From: Agromyces cerinus subsp. cerinus
Lineage (GTDB): Bacteria; Actinomycetota; Actinomycetes; Actinomycetales; Microbacteriaceae
Assembly (NCBI RefSeq): GCF_900142065.1
Contig: NZ_FSRJ01000001.1
Coordinates: forward strand, 1,240,001-1,304,000
Direction: 5' to 3'
DNA: 64,000 nucleotides
In this document: in pieces, positions 33,354 through 41,886 of the stretch
Layout: every line of letters starts with the position of its first letter
How positions within the stretch are numbered: the first letter of the stretch is position 1
The notes under the pieces: generated by a model
Database searches by the model: none
What the model saw: only the letters and a program-made list of their open reading frames with translations
Told to the model about the DNA's origin: nothing
Made by a program: the position numbers and the translations under genes

Positions 33354-34440
33354 GGCTCCGGGAATGAGCGTCCGACTCAAGCTGACCCTCAGCTACGCGG
33401 GCTTCCTGATGGTCGCGAGCGTGCTGCTGTTGGCCGCGGTATGGCTGTACATCCTGCGCTACGTGCCCACTCATGCGGTCCAGACGATCGGCGGTTTCGT
33501 GCCCGGCCAGGGCGATCTCATCCGGGCATTCGGTCCGGTGGTGACCGTGGTGCTGCTGTTCCTGCTGGTCGTCGGGCTGGTCGGGGGCTGGTTCCTCGCG
33601 GGCCGCATGCTGGTGCCGCTGGATCGCATCACGGAGGCCACGCGCAAGGCGGCCGACGGGTCCCTCTCGTACCGCATCGACTTGGAGGGCCGGAACGACG
33701 AGTTCCGCGAACTCGCCGACAGCTTCGACGCGATGCTCGCACGGCTCGAGGCGCATGTCGCCGAACAGCAGCGATTCGCGGCCAACGCCTCCCACGAGCT
33801 GCGCACCCCGCTCGCGATCACGCAGACCATGCTCGAGGTCGCGCGCAGCGATCCCGATCACGTCAGCCCCGCACTCATCGACCGTCTCAGCGCGGTGAAC
33901 TCCCGGGCGATCGACCTCACCGAGGCACTGCTCCTGCTCAGCCGGGCCGATCAGCGGTCGTTCACCCGAACGGCCGTCGACCTCTCGCTCCTCGCCGAGG
34001 AGGCCGTCGAGACGCTGCTGCCGATCGCCGAGCGGCGCAGCGTCGTGGTCGAGACATCCGGAGACATCGCGCTCACGCTCGGCTCCCGCGCGCTGCTGCT
34101 GCAGTTGACCACCAACCTTTTGCACAACGCCATCGTGCACAACCTCCTCGAGCACGGCACCGCGAAGGTCACGACGTCCGTCGAGGGCGGGTTCGCCGCC
34201 CTCACGGTCGAGAACACCGGCGACGAGCTGCCGTCGCAGCTGATCACCACGCTCACCGAACCGTTCCAACGGGGCACCGAACGCATTCGCGGCGACCACG
34301 GCGGCGTGGGGCTCGGCCTCGCGATCGTCAAGAGCATCACCCAGGCGCACGACGGCACGCTCACCATCGTCGCCCGGCCCGAGGGCGGGATGCGCGTGAC
34401 GGTGCGGCTGCCCGCGATGCCGTCGGGCTCCGCCCCGTGA
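33346..34440 (+). CDS. Sensor histidine kinase, VanS-like
   Basis: 364 residues. Two transmembrane helices (about 14-38 and 63-84) frame a very short extracytoplasmic loop of some 25 residues, followed by HAMP, the H box ASHELRTPLAITQ, N box NLLHNAIVHN and G box GGVGLGLAIVKS. The short loop suggests sensing at or within the membrane, as in intramembrane-sensing kinases for cell-wall antibiotics. The start overlaps the regulator gene by eight bases and the end overlaps the VanZ gene (GTGA). Signal unknown. Confidence 0.94.
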   Translation: MSRAPGMSVRLKLTLSYAGFLMVASVLLLAAVWLYILRYVPTHAVQTIGGFVPGQGDLIRAFGPVVTVVLLFLLVVGLVGGWFLAGRMLVPLDRITEATRKAADGSLSYRIDLEGRNDEFRELADSFDAMLARLEAHVAEQQRFAANASHELRTPLAITQTMLEVARSDPDHVSPALIDRLSAVNSRAIDLTEALLLLSRADQRSFTRTAVDLSLLAEEAVETLLPIAERRSVVVETSGDIALTLGSRALLLQLTTNLLHNAIVHNLLEHGTAKVTTSVEGGFAALTVENTGDELPSQLITTLTEPFQRGTERIRGDHGGVGLGLAIVKSITQAHDGTLTIVARPEGGMRVTVRLPAMPSGSAP

Positions 34441-35111
34441 GCGTCGAGCAGCTCCCCCGTTCCCCGCGCCCGACGAGCGCCCGAGGCGCGCCGAGGCGCG
34501 CAGGTCGAGGCATCCTGCTGCCCGGGCTCTTCGCGCTGTATCTCGCGCTGCTCGTCTGGGTCGTCATGTGGAAGCTCGAGGTGCCCTACATCGGCATCGG
34601 CGGGCTGGGCCAGGTGAAGCTCGTCCCGTTCGTCTCCGACGACTGCAACGGGGCGAGCGCACCATCCGAGGTCATAGCGAACATCGTGCTCTTCATCCCA
34701 TTCGGCCTCTACCTCGGTCTGCTCGCGCCGACGTGGCCGTGGTGGAAGGCCGCTTGCGCGATCGCCGGGGCGAGCCTCGCGCTCGAGGTCGCCCAGTACG
34801 CACTGTCCGTCGGCAGTTCCGATGTCACCGATCTGATCACCAACACCGCGGGCGGCCTGATCGGGCTCATCCTCCTCGCCGTTGTGCGCCGCCGGCTGGG
34901 CGAGCGAACCGGCACGGCCATGACGCGATTCTGTTCGGGCCTGACGGTGCTCGCCCTGATCGCGACCGCAGCGTTCATCGCGTCGCCAGTGAGCTTCGCG
35001 CCCCAGCGGGATGTCTTGGTCTCCATGCCGGGCTCACAGGGAACGGGTCCTGGGATGCGCAGCGGTGACGGCGAGCGGATCGATCGTGAGGTGCGCGACC
35101 TGCAGTGTTAG
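34437..35111 (+). CDS. VanZ-family membrane protein
   Basis: 224 residues with the VanZ motifs: PYIGIGGLGQVKLVPFVS, IANIVLFIPFGLYLGLL, and LEVAQYALSVGSSDVTDLITN followed by a Gly-rich helix. Four or five transmembrane helices. VanZ-like proteins confer low-level lipoglycopeptide tolerance in some Firmicutes by an unsettled mechanism. GTG start overlapping the kinase stop. The C-terminal 40 residues beyond the last helix are soluble and unusual. Its stop overlaps the convergent reductase gene by four bases. Confidence 0.92.
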   Translation: MSVEQLPRSPRPTSARGAPRRAGRGILLPGLFALYLALLVWVVMWKLEVPYIGIGGLGQVKLVPFVSDDCNGASAPSEVIANIVLFIPFGLYLGLLAPTWPWWKAACAIAGASLALEVAQYALSVGSSDVTDLITNTAGGLIGLILLAVVRRRLGERTGTAMTRFCSGLTVLALIATAAFIASPVSFAPQRDVLVSMPGSQGTGPGMRSGDGERIDREVRDLQC

Positions 35112-35668
35112 CGCACGACGCGATGCCGCAGGTAGACGACCCCCGAGTCGAATGCGCGACTCTCGAGGAGCTCGAGATCCACATGGCGTTCCTGCTGTTC
35201 GAAGAACGGGATACCACCCCCGACCAGCACCGGATAGACCCTGACCCGGTATTCGTCGATCAGCCCGAGGGCGGCGACCTCGGCGGCGAGGGTCGCCCCG
35301 CCGATGGCGATCTCACCGTCTCCCGGCTCGGCTCGCAGCCGCTCGATCTCCTCCGCGACGCTGCCAGTAGCCAGACGTGAGTTGCCCTGCACCTCCGTGA
35401 GCGTCGTGGAGAACACCACCTTCGGGAGCGGGTTCCAGAGCGTGGTCCACTCGCGCTCCGAGTCGTCGAGGTCGCCCGGATCGACGGTCTCCCAGTACAG
35501 CATCGTCTCGTACAGCTTGCGACCCATCAGGTGGACGCCGACACCTCGTATCTCGTCGAAGGAGAGTCGGAACACGTCCTCATCGGGGACGCTCCAGTCG
35601 AACCCGCCGTCGGGCCCGACGATGTAGCCGTCGAGCGAGGCACTCATCGAGTACGTCACCTTGCGCAT
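35108..35668 (-). CDS. Dihydrofolate reductase-like (RibD C-terminal) family protein
   Basis: 186 residues with the family features TYSMSASLDGYIVGPDG at the N-terminus, HLMGRKLYETML, and IGGATLAAEVAALGLIDEY near the C-terminus. Members use NADPH; most are uncharacterised relatives of RibD reductase and are not true folate enzymes. GAGGAGGAATTCCG gives a strong ribosome site ahead of the ATG at 35668. Ends overlapping vanZ by four bases on the opposite strand. It is a single-gene unit by spacing. Confidence 0.92.
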   Translation of the reverse strand: MRKVTYSMSASLDGYIVGPDGGFDWSVPDEDVFRLSFDEIRGVGVHLMGRKLYETMLYWETVDPGDLDDSEREWTTLWNPLPKVVFSTTLTEVQGNSRLATGSVAEEIERLRAEPGDGEIAIGGATLAAEVAALGLIDEYRVRVYPVLVGGGIPFFEQQERHVDLELLESRAFDSGVVYLRHRVVR

Positions 35669-35746
35669 CGGAATTCCTCCTCTGTGTGACGAGTTCGACG
35701 ATACGACCCGACCGACTCTTCGGGAAGGTACCCGCCAAGCCGACCG

Positions 35747-36124
35747 TCAGTACGAGTGAGCGGTGAGTCTCCCGTCGACGTCGTCGACGGCCTCGAGTCG
35801 ATACAGCCGGTCGTCGAGTGCTGCGAACGCGTCGTCGAAGTCTCCCGCGTCGAGCATCGCAGCGCGATCGTCCGACGCGCGCGGATACGGAGTCCCCATC
35901 AGGCTCATCGCGTCGCGCAGCAGCCCTGCCCACTCGTCGCCGAGCAGTCCCGGCAGCGCGTCCAGCGCGATCTCAGCCGTGTCGCCGCCCCAGTACCGGA
36001 AGTAGGAGTCGAATCCGCCCGAGTTCACTTCCTGCCTCAGATCGAGGACTGCGTACAGGCGCTGCTGCCCGACCGGAAGACCGGAACGATCTGCTTCACC
36101 GAATGCCGAGTACCCGGTCCACAT
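35747..36124 (-). CDS. DUF4375-like (DMP19 family) protein, last gene of the KAS III operon
   Basis: 125 residues with the DMP19-type pattern NSGGFDSYFRYWGGDTAE, DALPGLLGDEWAGLLRDAM and PYPRASDDR. These are small soluble proteins, some proposed as DNA mimics or protein inhibitors, with no proven activity here. Its ATG begins one base after the stop of the 283-residue gene, so it is translated as the fourth member of the tight operon. It might be a regulator of the pathway or an unrelated passenger. Confidence 0.65.
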   Translation of the reverse strand: MWTGYSAFGEADRSGLPVGQQRLYAVLDLRQEVNSGGFDSYFRYWGGDTAEIALDALPGLLGDEWAGLLRDAMSLMGTPYPRASDDRAAMLDAGDFDDAFAALDDRLYRLEAVDDVDGRLTAHSY

Positions 36125-36125
36125 G

Positions 36126-36977
36126 TCAGTCGAACTCCACGCTGGTCTGGCGCGGATACGCTCCCCCGGCCAGTTTGACGAGGTGCGCGTGCGCGTATTC
36201 GCAGACGAGCGCGTGCCGGTAGACCATGCGCGGCACGTCGACGTTGGAATCCATCCAGAGGCTCAGCTCGCCGACCTTCCAGTGGCGGAACGTGTCGTCG
36301 TCGCAGAGCACCGCGAGGATCTCGAGGAACGAGTCGTCGAAGCGCATCGAGTGCACGGCCCGGCGGTACTCCTCCATCGTGAGCGCCATGGAGAACGGGA
36401 TGTTCATGAAGCACAGCGCGGTCTGGATGTCGAGTCGCAGCAGGCGGCGACGTCGCCGTTCGGCATCGATCGGCGGGATGTCGAGCTCCGCGAAGTCGAG
36501 GTGCTCCTGAGGCTCCAGCGGTGCACCGTCGATGGCGATGAGCACGTCGTAGACATTGACGTCGTGCTCGACGACCGCGTGGTCGCCGAGCTCGGCGAGA
36601 CTCACCGGGCGCAGCGTGACCGGTGGGATCGAGGCATCCGTGTTGCGGAGCACGAAGTTCACGAGGTTCGTCTCGATGACGAAGTGCCGGATGAGCAGCT
36701 CGACGGCGTCGGGTGAGACGAACCGCCTCAGATACCAGATGCACAGTCGATCCATCGTCGTCAGCGGCATCCAGCGGAACGGCAGCACGCGCTTGACGAT
36801 CGAGATGAGGGCGACCAGGATGCGCGACAGTGGCCGCGCGATCGGGTAGAGCCAGCGTCGCGAGAGGCGCCGCTGATCGTCGATGATCTTCCGCACGACC
36901 GCTCGGTCGAGTGGCACGGCGGGGTCCACCGCCACCGCCTCCCACATGCTCGGGTCGGATCGCACGGACTCGGTCAT
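36126..36977 (-). CDS. Unrecognised 283-residue protein in the KAS III / diiron oxidase operon
   Basis: 283 residues, mostly helical. An amphipathic or membrane-facing stretch near residues 45-70 (LSRILVALISIVKRVLPF) suggests peripheral membrane attachment. Histidine/acid-rich spots (LIRHFVIETNLVNFVLRN, LGDHAVVEHDVNVYDVLI) and FMNIPFSMALTMEEYRRAV might be part of an active site or a lipid-binding pocket. I do not recognise the family. It starts one base after the diiron-oxidase stop and ends one base before the DUF4375-like gene, so its product should work in the same pathway, perhaps as a transferase or an oxidase partner. Confidence 0.75.
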   Translation of the reverse strand: MTESVRSDPSMWEAVAVDPAVPLDRAVVRKIIDDQRRLSRRWLYPIARPLSRILVALISIVKRVLPFRWMPLTTMDRLCIWYLRRFVSPDAVELLIRHFVIETNLVNFVLRNTDASIPPVTLRPVSLAELGDHAVVEHDVNVYDVLIAIDGAPLEPQEHLDFAELDIPPIDAERRRRRLLRLDIQTALCFMNIPFSMALTMEEYRRAVHSMRFDDSFLEILAVLCDDDTFRHWKVGELSLWMDSNVDVPRMVYRHALVCEYAHAHLVKLAGGAYPRQTSVEFD

Positions 36978-36978
36978 C

Positions 36979-37680
36979 TCAGCTGTCCAGTTCTTCCAGC
37001 TGCAGTGCGTAGAGCCGGGCGACCACCTGTGCACAGCGCACGATCTCGTCGGCCGCGGCGTCATCGATCATCTCGGAGGTGAGGATGGCCTCGAGAGCGC
37101 CGGTGTGCTCGCTGTCGGCCTCCTGGTGGTACTGCATGAAGTGCACCTGGCTGTCTGCCAACCCGAGCACCTCCTGGAACCTGCCGGCCCACCCTGCGGC
37201 ACGCCTCGCGCCGAGTCCTTCGATGATGAACATCGCGCCGAGCAGGCCCACCGGGTTCGGCTGATCCGCGTAGTGGAACATGTAGCCCGAGAGTGCTTCG
37301 GAGCCGATGTTCTTGCGGCCGGCGCGCAGTTCGGCGAGCGAGCCGCCGATCGCGACGTAGTCGCGTTCGAGCATGAGGTAGTCGCGGTGCTCCTCCTCGG
37401 CGTGGCGGATCGCCGCAGCACGCAGCTCGAAGTGCTCGATATCGAAGTTCGATGCGGCACGTGAGATCCACGGCGACCCGTCGACGACCTGCTGTCGGAG
37501 GTTGAAGAGCAGCCGCCGGTAGTCGTCGATCGTGACCGTGCCGTCGTCGAGGCGGATGAGCACCGGCACGCGCGCGAGGTGCTCCTCGAGCTCGACCCAC
37601 ACCTCGGCGAGCCGCTCGAAGAGCGTGCCCTCGTCGGTGGACGGCATGCCGGTGGGGGCGGTCGTCGTGTCGGTCGTCAT
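36979..37680 (-). CDS. Haem-oxygenase-like diiron oxidase (HDO superfamily)
   Basis: 233 residues of the all-helical haem-oxygenase/TenA/PqqC fold. The probable metal ligands are in place: Glu95-x-x-His98 (EEEH), Glu154 in FIIEGLG, and His185-x3-Asp189-x2-His192 (HQEADSEH). That last spacing is the hallmark of non-haem diiron members such as CADD, SznF and UndA. This enzyme group activates O2 for N-oxygenation, decarboxylation of fatty acids to alkenes, or C-C cleavage. Start overlaps the KAS III stop (ATGA). By neighbourhood the substrate is probably an acyl chain or an amine-bearing lipid product. Confidence 0.85.
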   Translation of the reverse strand: MTTDTTTAPTGMPSTDEGTLFERLAEVWVELEEHLARVPVLIRLDDGTVTIDDYRRLLFNLRQQVVDGSPWISRAASNFDIEHFELRAAAIRHAEEEHRDYLMLERDYVAIGGSLAELRAGRKNIGSEALSGYMFHYADQPNPVGLLGAMFIIEGLGARRAAGWAGRFQEVLGLADSQVHFMQYHQEADSEHTGALEAILTSEMIDDAAADEIVRCAQVVARLYALQLEELDS

Positions 37681-38819
37681 GTCGGTGCTCCTTGCTGATC
37701 GGGTGGGGCGACCACGGTGAGGTGGGCGAAGGCGAACGAGAATCGGCCCGACTCGGGCACGGCGAGCAGGATCGTCTCCCCGGGGCGGAAGCGCCCGGTG
37801 CTCCAGGCCTCCTCGAGGGCGATGAAGATGCTCGCCGAACCGGTGTTGCCGCGGGTCTCGAGGTTCGAGTACCACTTCTCGGTGTCGAGTGACGGGATGC
37901 GCCGGCGCAACCCGTCGAACGCCGCATCGCGGAACGCGTTCGTGCTGTAGTGGCAGACCACATGGTCGAGATGATGCACATCGACGAGGCCGATGTCGAC
38001 GAGTTGCTCGAACTGCTCGATTCCTGCCTCGGCGAGCTCGTCGAGCACCGTGACATCCTGCCGCAGCACGAACATGCCGCCTGCCTCGGCTTCGGCGACG
38101 CCGACATCCTGCCAGGTGTGGCCGACGCCGGGCTCGATGCCGTCCATGCCCGCCCGCATGCACACGTCGTGCTCATGCGCGAGCGAGACCTGGCGCACCC
38201 AGTCGACGCGCAGCGACGGCTTGCTCGGGTGCGGCTGGAACTCGACGACGACGGCGCCGGCGCCGTCGGAGAGCATCCAGCGGAGGAAATGGGAGTCCAT
38301 GCCGGCACGGATGTCGTCGAAGCGGCGCTGCCGCAGGCTGCGACTGGACAGTTCGGAACCCACGACCGCGACGAGCGGATGGTCGCCGAGCCTGACCTTG
38401 CTGACGGCCGCGTCGAGCGCAGCGAGTCCGGACGCGCAGACGCCCGACGCCGACAGCAGCTGCATCGGACCACCGCCGAGGCGCCCGTGCACCATCGATG
38501 CGAAGCCCGGCACGAGCACGTCGCCCATCGTCGTCGCGCAGGCCAGCATTCGCACGTCGGCCGCGTCGATGCCCCGGTCGTCGAAGGCCGCGCGGAGCGC
38601 CTTGACGGCAAGCTCCTCATTGAGCTCGGTGGGTTCGCCGTGTTCGTCGAGTGCGTAGTGCCGCTGCCGGATGCCGTTCGCGTCGAGGATGCGACGACGG
38701 ATCCGCTCGGTGACCGGATCGTCGCCACCGAGCCGCGATGCGATGCCGTCGTTGTCGACGGGTTCTCCCGGAAGATACCGGCCGAAACCCGTGAGATACG
38801 CCGTCGCTGTCGAACCCAT
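37677..38819 (-). CDS. Beta-ketoacyl-ACP synthase III-like condensing enzyme
   Basis: 380 residues of the FabH/thiolase fold with an intact Cys-His-Asn triad: Cys128 in SGVCASGLA, His290 in VVCHYSTNAF and Asn325 in RGNTGSAS. It is longer than housekeeping FabH (about 320) and lies away from any fab cluster, so it is a secondary-metabolism type that could condense or transfer an unusual acyl group. Start set at 38819 since TATGGT lies seven bases upstream; an ATG at 38831 falls inside that hexamer. First gene of the four-gene operon, overlapping the diiron oxidase by four bases. Confidence 0.9.
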   Translation of the reverse strand: MGSTATAYLTGFGRYLPGEPVDNDGIASRLGGDDPVTERIRRRILDANGIRQRHYALDEHGEPTELNEELAVKALRAAFDDRGIDAADVRMLACATTMGDVLVPGFASMVHGRLGGGPMQLLSASGVCASGLAALDAAVSKVRLGDHPLVAVVGSELSSRSLRQRRFDDIRAGMDSHFLRWMLSDGAGAVVVEFQPHPSKPSLRVDWVRQVSLAHEHDVCMRAGMDGIEPGVGHTWQDVGVAEAEAGGMFVLRQDVTVLDELAEAGIEQFEQLVDIGLVDVHHLDHVVCHYSTNAFRDAAFDGLRRRIPSLDTEKWYSNLETRGNTGSASIFIALEEAWSTGRFRPGETILLAVPESGRFSFAFAHLTVVAPPDQQGAPT

Positions 38820-38826
38820 GGAGACG

Positions 38827-38832
38827 ACCATA
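38827..38832 (-). promoter_or_regulatory. Candidate leaderless -10 of the KAS III operon
   Basis: On the minus strand TATGGT, seven bases, then the ATG at 38819. No convincing -35. The gap to the divergent peptidase gene (38833-39009) is relatively AT-rich and probably holds both promoters. Confidence 0.45.
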
Positions 38833-39009
38833 GGGCACTGAACGGGTCATGGTTCGAAAGCTGTGCACAGACCCTCAACGGGCCGAAAAACGGATACTAC
38901 TCCCGGCATCCGGCACATCGCATCAGCATTGATCCTGATTATTTGATGTCGAGCGAAAGCCATGATGTGGCACTACGGCGGACCCTCCGCCGTGGAAAGG
39001 GAGCCTGTC

Positions 39010-40257
39010 ATGCAGGAGACTCAGGGCGGAATCGGACGACGGACGCTGCTGGCCGGTGCCATCGCGGTGGGCGCGGCGGCAATGATCGAACAACTCGCGG
39101 CGCCTGCCGCACTCGCCGATTGGCCGAACGGACAGTTGCCTGCCTCTGCGCTCACGTGGGTACCGGGAAGCAGTGGCTCCGTCCCGCTCGAGAAGGCGTG
39201 CGCGAGTGCTTGGTTGAGTATGGTCGCGGCCTGTCGCCAAGACATCGGGCTCAACATGGTCGTCACCTCGCCGGACGGCGGGTATCGCGACCTGGCCATG
39301 CAGCAGGCGCTTATCGATGATCCGCAGGGGCCGGTCCCGATCGCAGGTCTGGGCAGGTCGTCTCACGGCTGGGGCTCCGCGATCGACATCTGGGCGCGCG
39401 ACATGGACTGGATGCGGGCGAATGCCGGTCGCTTCGGTTTCAGCCAGACCTGGTCGAGCGAGCCCTGGCATTGGCAGTGGGGAGGGACCCCGGCTGGAGT
39501 CGACTACGAAGGCGAGAAGTCCCCTCGCGTGAATGTCTCGGACTTCAGCGGCGATGGCGCAGCCGACGTCCTAGGTGTCAACGCGGCGGGAAACCTCATG
39601 TACTACGCGCACAACGGATCGGGCCTGTCGGCACCCGTTCAGATCGGCAACGGTTGGGGCACGTTCAAGCACGTGATGGCGGCCGACTTCAGCGGCGACG
39701 GCAAGGCCGACGTCCTCGGTGTCAACGCCGAGGGAAACCTCATGTACTACCCGCACAACGGCACGGGCCTGTCGGCACCCGTTCAGATCGGCAACGGGTG
39801 GGGCGCGTTCAAGCACGTGATGGCGGCCGACTTCAGCGGCGACGGCAAGGCCGACGTCCTCGGTGTCAACGCCGAGGGAAACCTCATGTACTACCCGCAC
39901 AACGGGACGGGCCTCTCGGCCCCGATCCAGATCGGCAACGGGTGGGGCACGTTCAAGCACGTGATGGCGGCCGACTTCAGCGGTGACGGCGCAGCCGACG
40001 TCCTCGGTGTCAACGCCGAGGGAAACCTCATGTACTACCCGCACAACGGGACGGGCCTCTCGGCCCCGATCCAGATCGGCAACGGCTGGGGCACGTTCAA
40101 GCACGTCTGGGCCTCGGATTTCAGCGGCGACGGCAAGGCCGACGTCCTGGGTGTCAACGCGGCAGGCAACCTCATGTACTACCCGCACAACGGGTCGGGC
40201 CTGTCGGCGCCGATCCAGATCGGCAACGGCTGGGGATCATTCATTCACGTGATGTGA
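39010..40257 (+). CDS. Tat-exported M15 peptidase with five FG-GAP/VCBS-type repeats
   Basis: 415 residues. Twin-arginine signal (GRRTLLAGAIAVGAAAM), then a D-Ala-D-Ala peptidase domain of M15 type with RSSHGWGSAIDIWA and EPWHWQWGG carrying the zinc ligands, then five 48-residue repeats, each with a calcium-loop motif DFSGDGxADVLGV, so a beta-propeller or lectin-like wall-binding part. The domain order peptidase-repeats suggests a secreted cell-wall hydrolase that binds glycans or calcium. ATG has a strong AAAGGGAG. Repeats are almost identical in DNA, which points to recent expansion. Confidence 0.92.
   Translation: MQETQGGIGRRTLLAGAIAVGAAAMIEQLAAPAALADWPNGQLPASALTWVPGSSGSVPLEKACASAWLSMVAACRQDIGLNMVVTSPDGGYRDLAMQQALIDDPQGPVPIAGLGRSSHGWGSAIDIWARDMDWMRANAGRFGFSQTWSSEPWHWQWGGTPAGVDYEGEKSPRVNVSDFSGDGAADVLGVNAAGNLMYYAHNGSGLSAPVQIGNGWGTFKHVMAADFSGDGKADVLGVNAEGNLMYYPHNGTGLSAPVQIGNGWGAFKHVMAADFSGDGKADVLGVNAEGNLMYYPHNGTGLSAPIQIGNGWGTFKHVMAADFSGDGAADVLGVNAEGNLMYYPHNGTGLSAPIQIGNGWGTFKHVWASDFSGDGKADVLGVNAAGNLMYYPHNGSGLSAPIQIGNGWGSFIHVM
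39541..40254 (+). repeat. Five tandem 144-base coding repeats
   Basis: Units at 39541-39684, 39685-39828, 39829-39972, 39973-40116 and 40117-40254 (last unit two codons short). Each encodes 48 residues starting DFSGDG. Differences are few (Ala/Glu in VNAxGN, Thr/Ser in HNGxG, Val/Ile before QIGNGW, Ala/Lys in DGxADV). Confidence 0.95.
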
Positions 40258-40275
40258 GTTCGGACGCCTCCACTC

Positions 40276-40313
40276 GCAGGGGCTGCCCCGATGATCGTCG
40301 GGGCAGCCCCTGC
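40276..40313. terminator. Strong hairpin terminator, probably bidirectional
   Basis: Perfect 16-base arms (40276-40291, 40298-40313) with a six-base loop, 18 bases after the peptidase stop and 56 bases from the end of the convergent permease gene. Confidence 0.85.
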
Positions 40314-40369
40314 GGCAACGCGGGATCCGGGCGGCGCTCTCTCATCCGACCGATGAGGCCACGACTCCG

Positions 40370-41794
40370 TCAGAACGTCGACCGCGTCGGCGCCTCAGCG
40401 CGACGGCGACGCGCGGCCGTGTACAGGCGCTCGACGATCCACAGCACGACGCCGATCGCCAGGAGCCCGAGCGCGATTCCGTACTGCCCTGCCGGGCGGC
40501 CGGAGGTCCACGGGAACACCAGGTAGAGGCACGTGATCGCCCCGATCACCGGCAGTGCCGAGGGCGTGCGGAAGTGCTTGTGGTCGACAGGCTGCCGCCG
40601 CAGCACCAGCACGGTCACGTTGACGATCGCGAACACGGTGAGCAGCAGCAGCGACGTCGTGCCGCCGAGGAGGGCGACGATCGAGCCCTCGGCGTCGAGT
40701 GAGACGTAGACGATGAGTCCCGCGGCGAGCGCGCTCGTGAACAGGATCGCAGCCCAGGGCGTCTGGCGCCTCGGCGCGACCTTGCCGAGGAACGGCGGCA
40801 GCACCTGCTGCCGACTCATGCCGTACAGCAGGCGGCTCGCCATCATCATGTTGATCAGGGCCGTGTTGGCGACGGCGAACATCGAGATGAACGGGAGCAG
40901 GTCGTTGATCGGGAAGCCGGGCGCCGCGGCCTCGACCGCGGTCACGAGCGGCGTCTCGCTGCCGACGAGTTGCCCGATCGGCACGAGCGCCACCACGGTG
41001 ATCGATACCAGCACGTAGATCACCGCCGCGATGCCGAGCCCGCTCAGCATCATCTTCGGGAAGATGCGGCTCGGGTCCTTCGTCTCCTCGGCCATGTTGA
41101 CCGAGTCCTCGAAGCCGACCATGGCGAAGAACGCCAGTGACGTCGCCGTGCTGACCGCGAGCAGCACGCCCTTGTCTTCAGGCGTGTCGAAGGCAACGAC
41201 CCGCGACCAGTCCGCGTTGCCCCCGGCGATCGCCCACATGCCGATGAGGATGACGAGCAGCAGACCCGACAACTCGACGAGGGTCAGGAAGACGTTCAGC
41301 CATACGCTCTCACTCACGCCCCGCAGGTTCACGAGCATGATGAGCACGATGAACGCGAGCGCGATGAGCATCGTCGACACCGTGGCATCCGGGATTCCGA
41401 AGGCGACGAGCAGGTTCGCGGCGAACGCACGCGATGCCGTCGACGCCGAGGTGATCCCCGAGGTCATCACGATGAAGCACACGATGAAGGTGAAGAAGTG
41501 GATGCCGAACGCCTTGTGCGTGTACAGCGCCGCTCCGGCGGCCTGCGGGTACTTCGTAACGAGCTCGAGATACGAGAACGCGGTCACGGTCGCCACCGCG
41601 AACGCGAGGAGGAAGGGCAGCCAGGCGGCGCCGCCGACCTCGGCGGCGACCTGGCCGGTGAGCGCATAGATGCCCGTGCCGAGGATGTCCCCGACGATGA
41701 ACAGGAGCAGCAGCCCGGGCCCGAGTACCCGCTTGAGCTCGGGCTCCGGCTCGACTGCCTGCACGACTTTGGTCCAAGACGGGTCGTCGTTCAT
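40370..41794 (-). CDS. APC-superfamily amino acid permease
   Basis: 474 residues with about twelve transmembrane helices. Helix 1 holds the APC substrate motif GDILGTGIYALTGQVA, and FAMVGFEDSVNMAEETKDPSR is the helix-6 to 7 signature. A cytosolic N-terminus and an Arg-rich C-terminus frame it. It should import an amino acid with protons; the closest recalled relatives are the cationic/branched-chain type but the substrate is not readable. ATG at 41794 has AAAGGGG upstream; an in-frame earlier start at 41827 lacks one. Confidence 0.93.
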   Translation of the reverse strand: MNDDPSWTKVVQAVEPEPELKRVLGPGLLLLFIVGDILGTGIYALTGQVAAEVGGAAWLPFLLAFAVATVTAFSYLELVTKYPQAAGAALYTHKAFGIHFFTFIVCFIVMTSGITSASTASRAFAANLLVAFGIPDATVSTMLIALAFIVLIMLVNLRGVSESVWLNVFLTLVELSGLLLVILIGMWAIAGGNADWSRVVAFDTPEDKGVLLAVSTATSLAFFAMVGFEDSVNMAEETKDPSRIFPKMMLSGLGIAAVIYVLVSITVVALVPIGQLVGSETPLVTAVEAAAPGFPINDLLPFISMFAVANTALINMMMASRLLYGMSRQQVLPPFLGKVAPRRQTPWAAILFTSALAAGLIVYVSLDAEGSIVALLGGTTSLLLLTVFAIVNVTVLVLRRQPVDHKHFRTPSALPVIGAITCLYLVFPWTSGRPAGQYGIALGLLAIGVVLWIVERLYTAARRRRAEAPTRSTF

Positions 41795-41886
41795 GTCGCA
41801 CCCCTTTCCCCGAACCCAGCCGACCACATCCGGCTCGCCGGCTCAACCCCTGCGCTGGCCGAACGCGGCCGAGGGAGGAACCGCAC

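Noticed and set aside
32605..35111. A vancomycin-resistance operon.
   Set aside because: No vanH, D-Ala-D-Lac ligase or vanX gene is present; only VanY, the two-component pair and VanZ-like proteins are.
39541..40254. A CRISPR array in the 144-base repeats.
   Set aside because: Repeats are in frame, code for a 48-residue domain and have no spacers.
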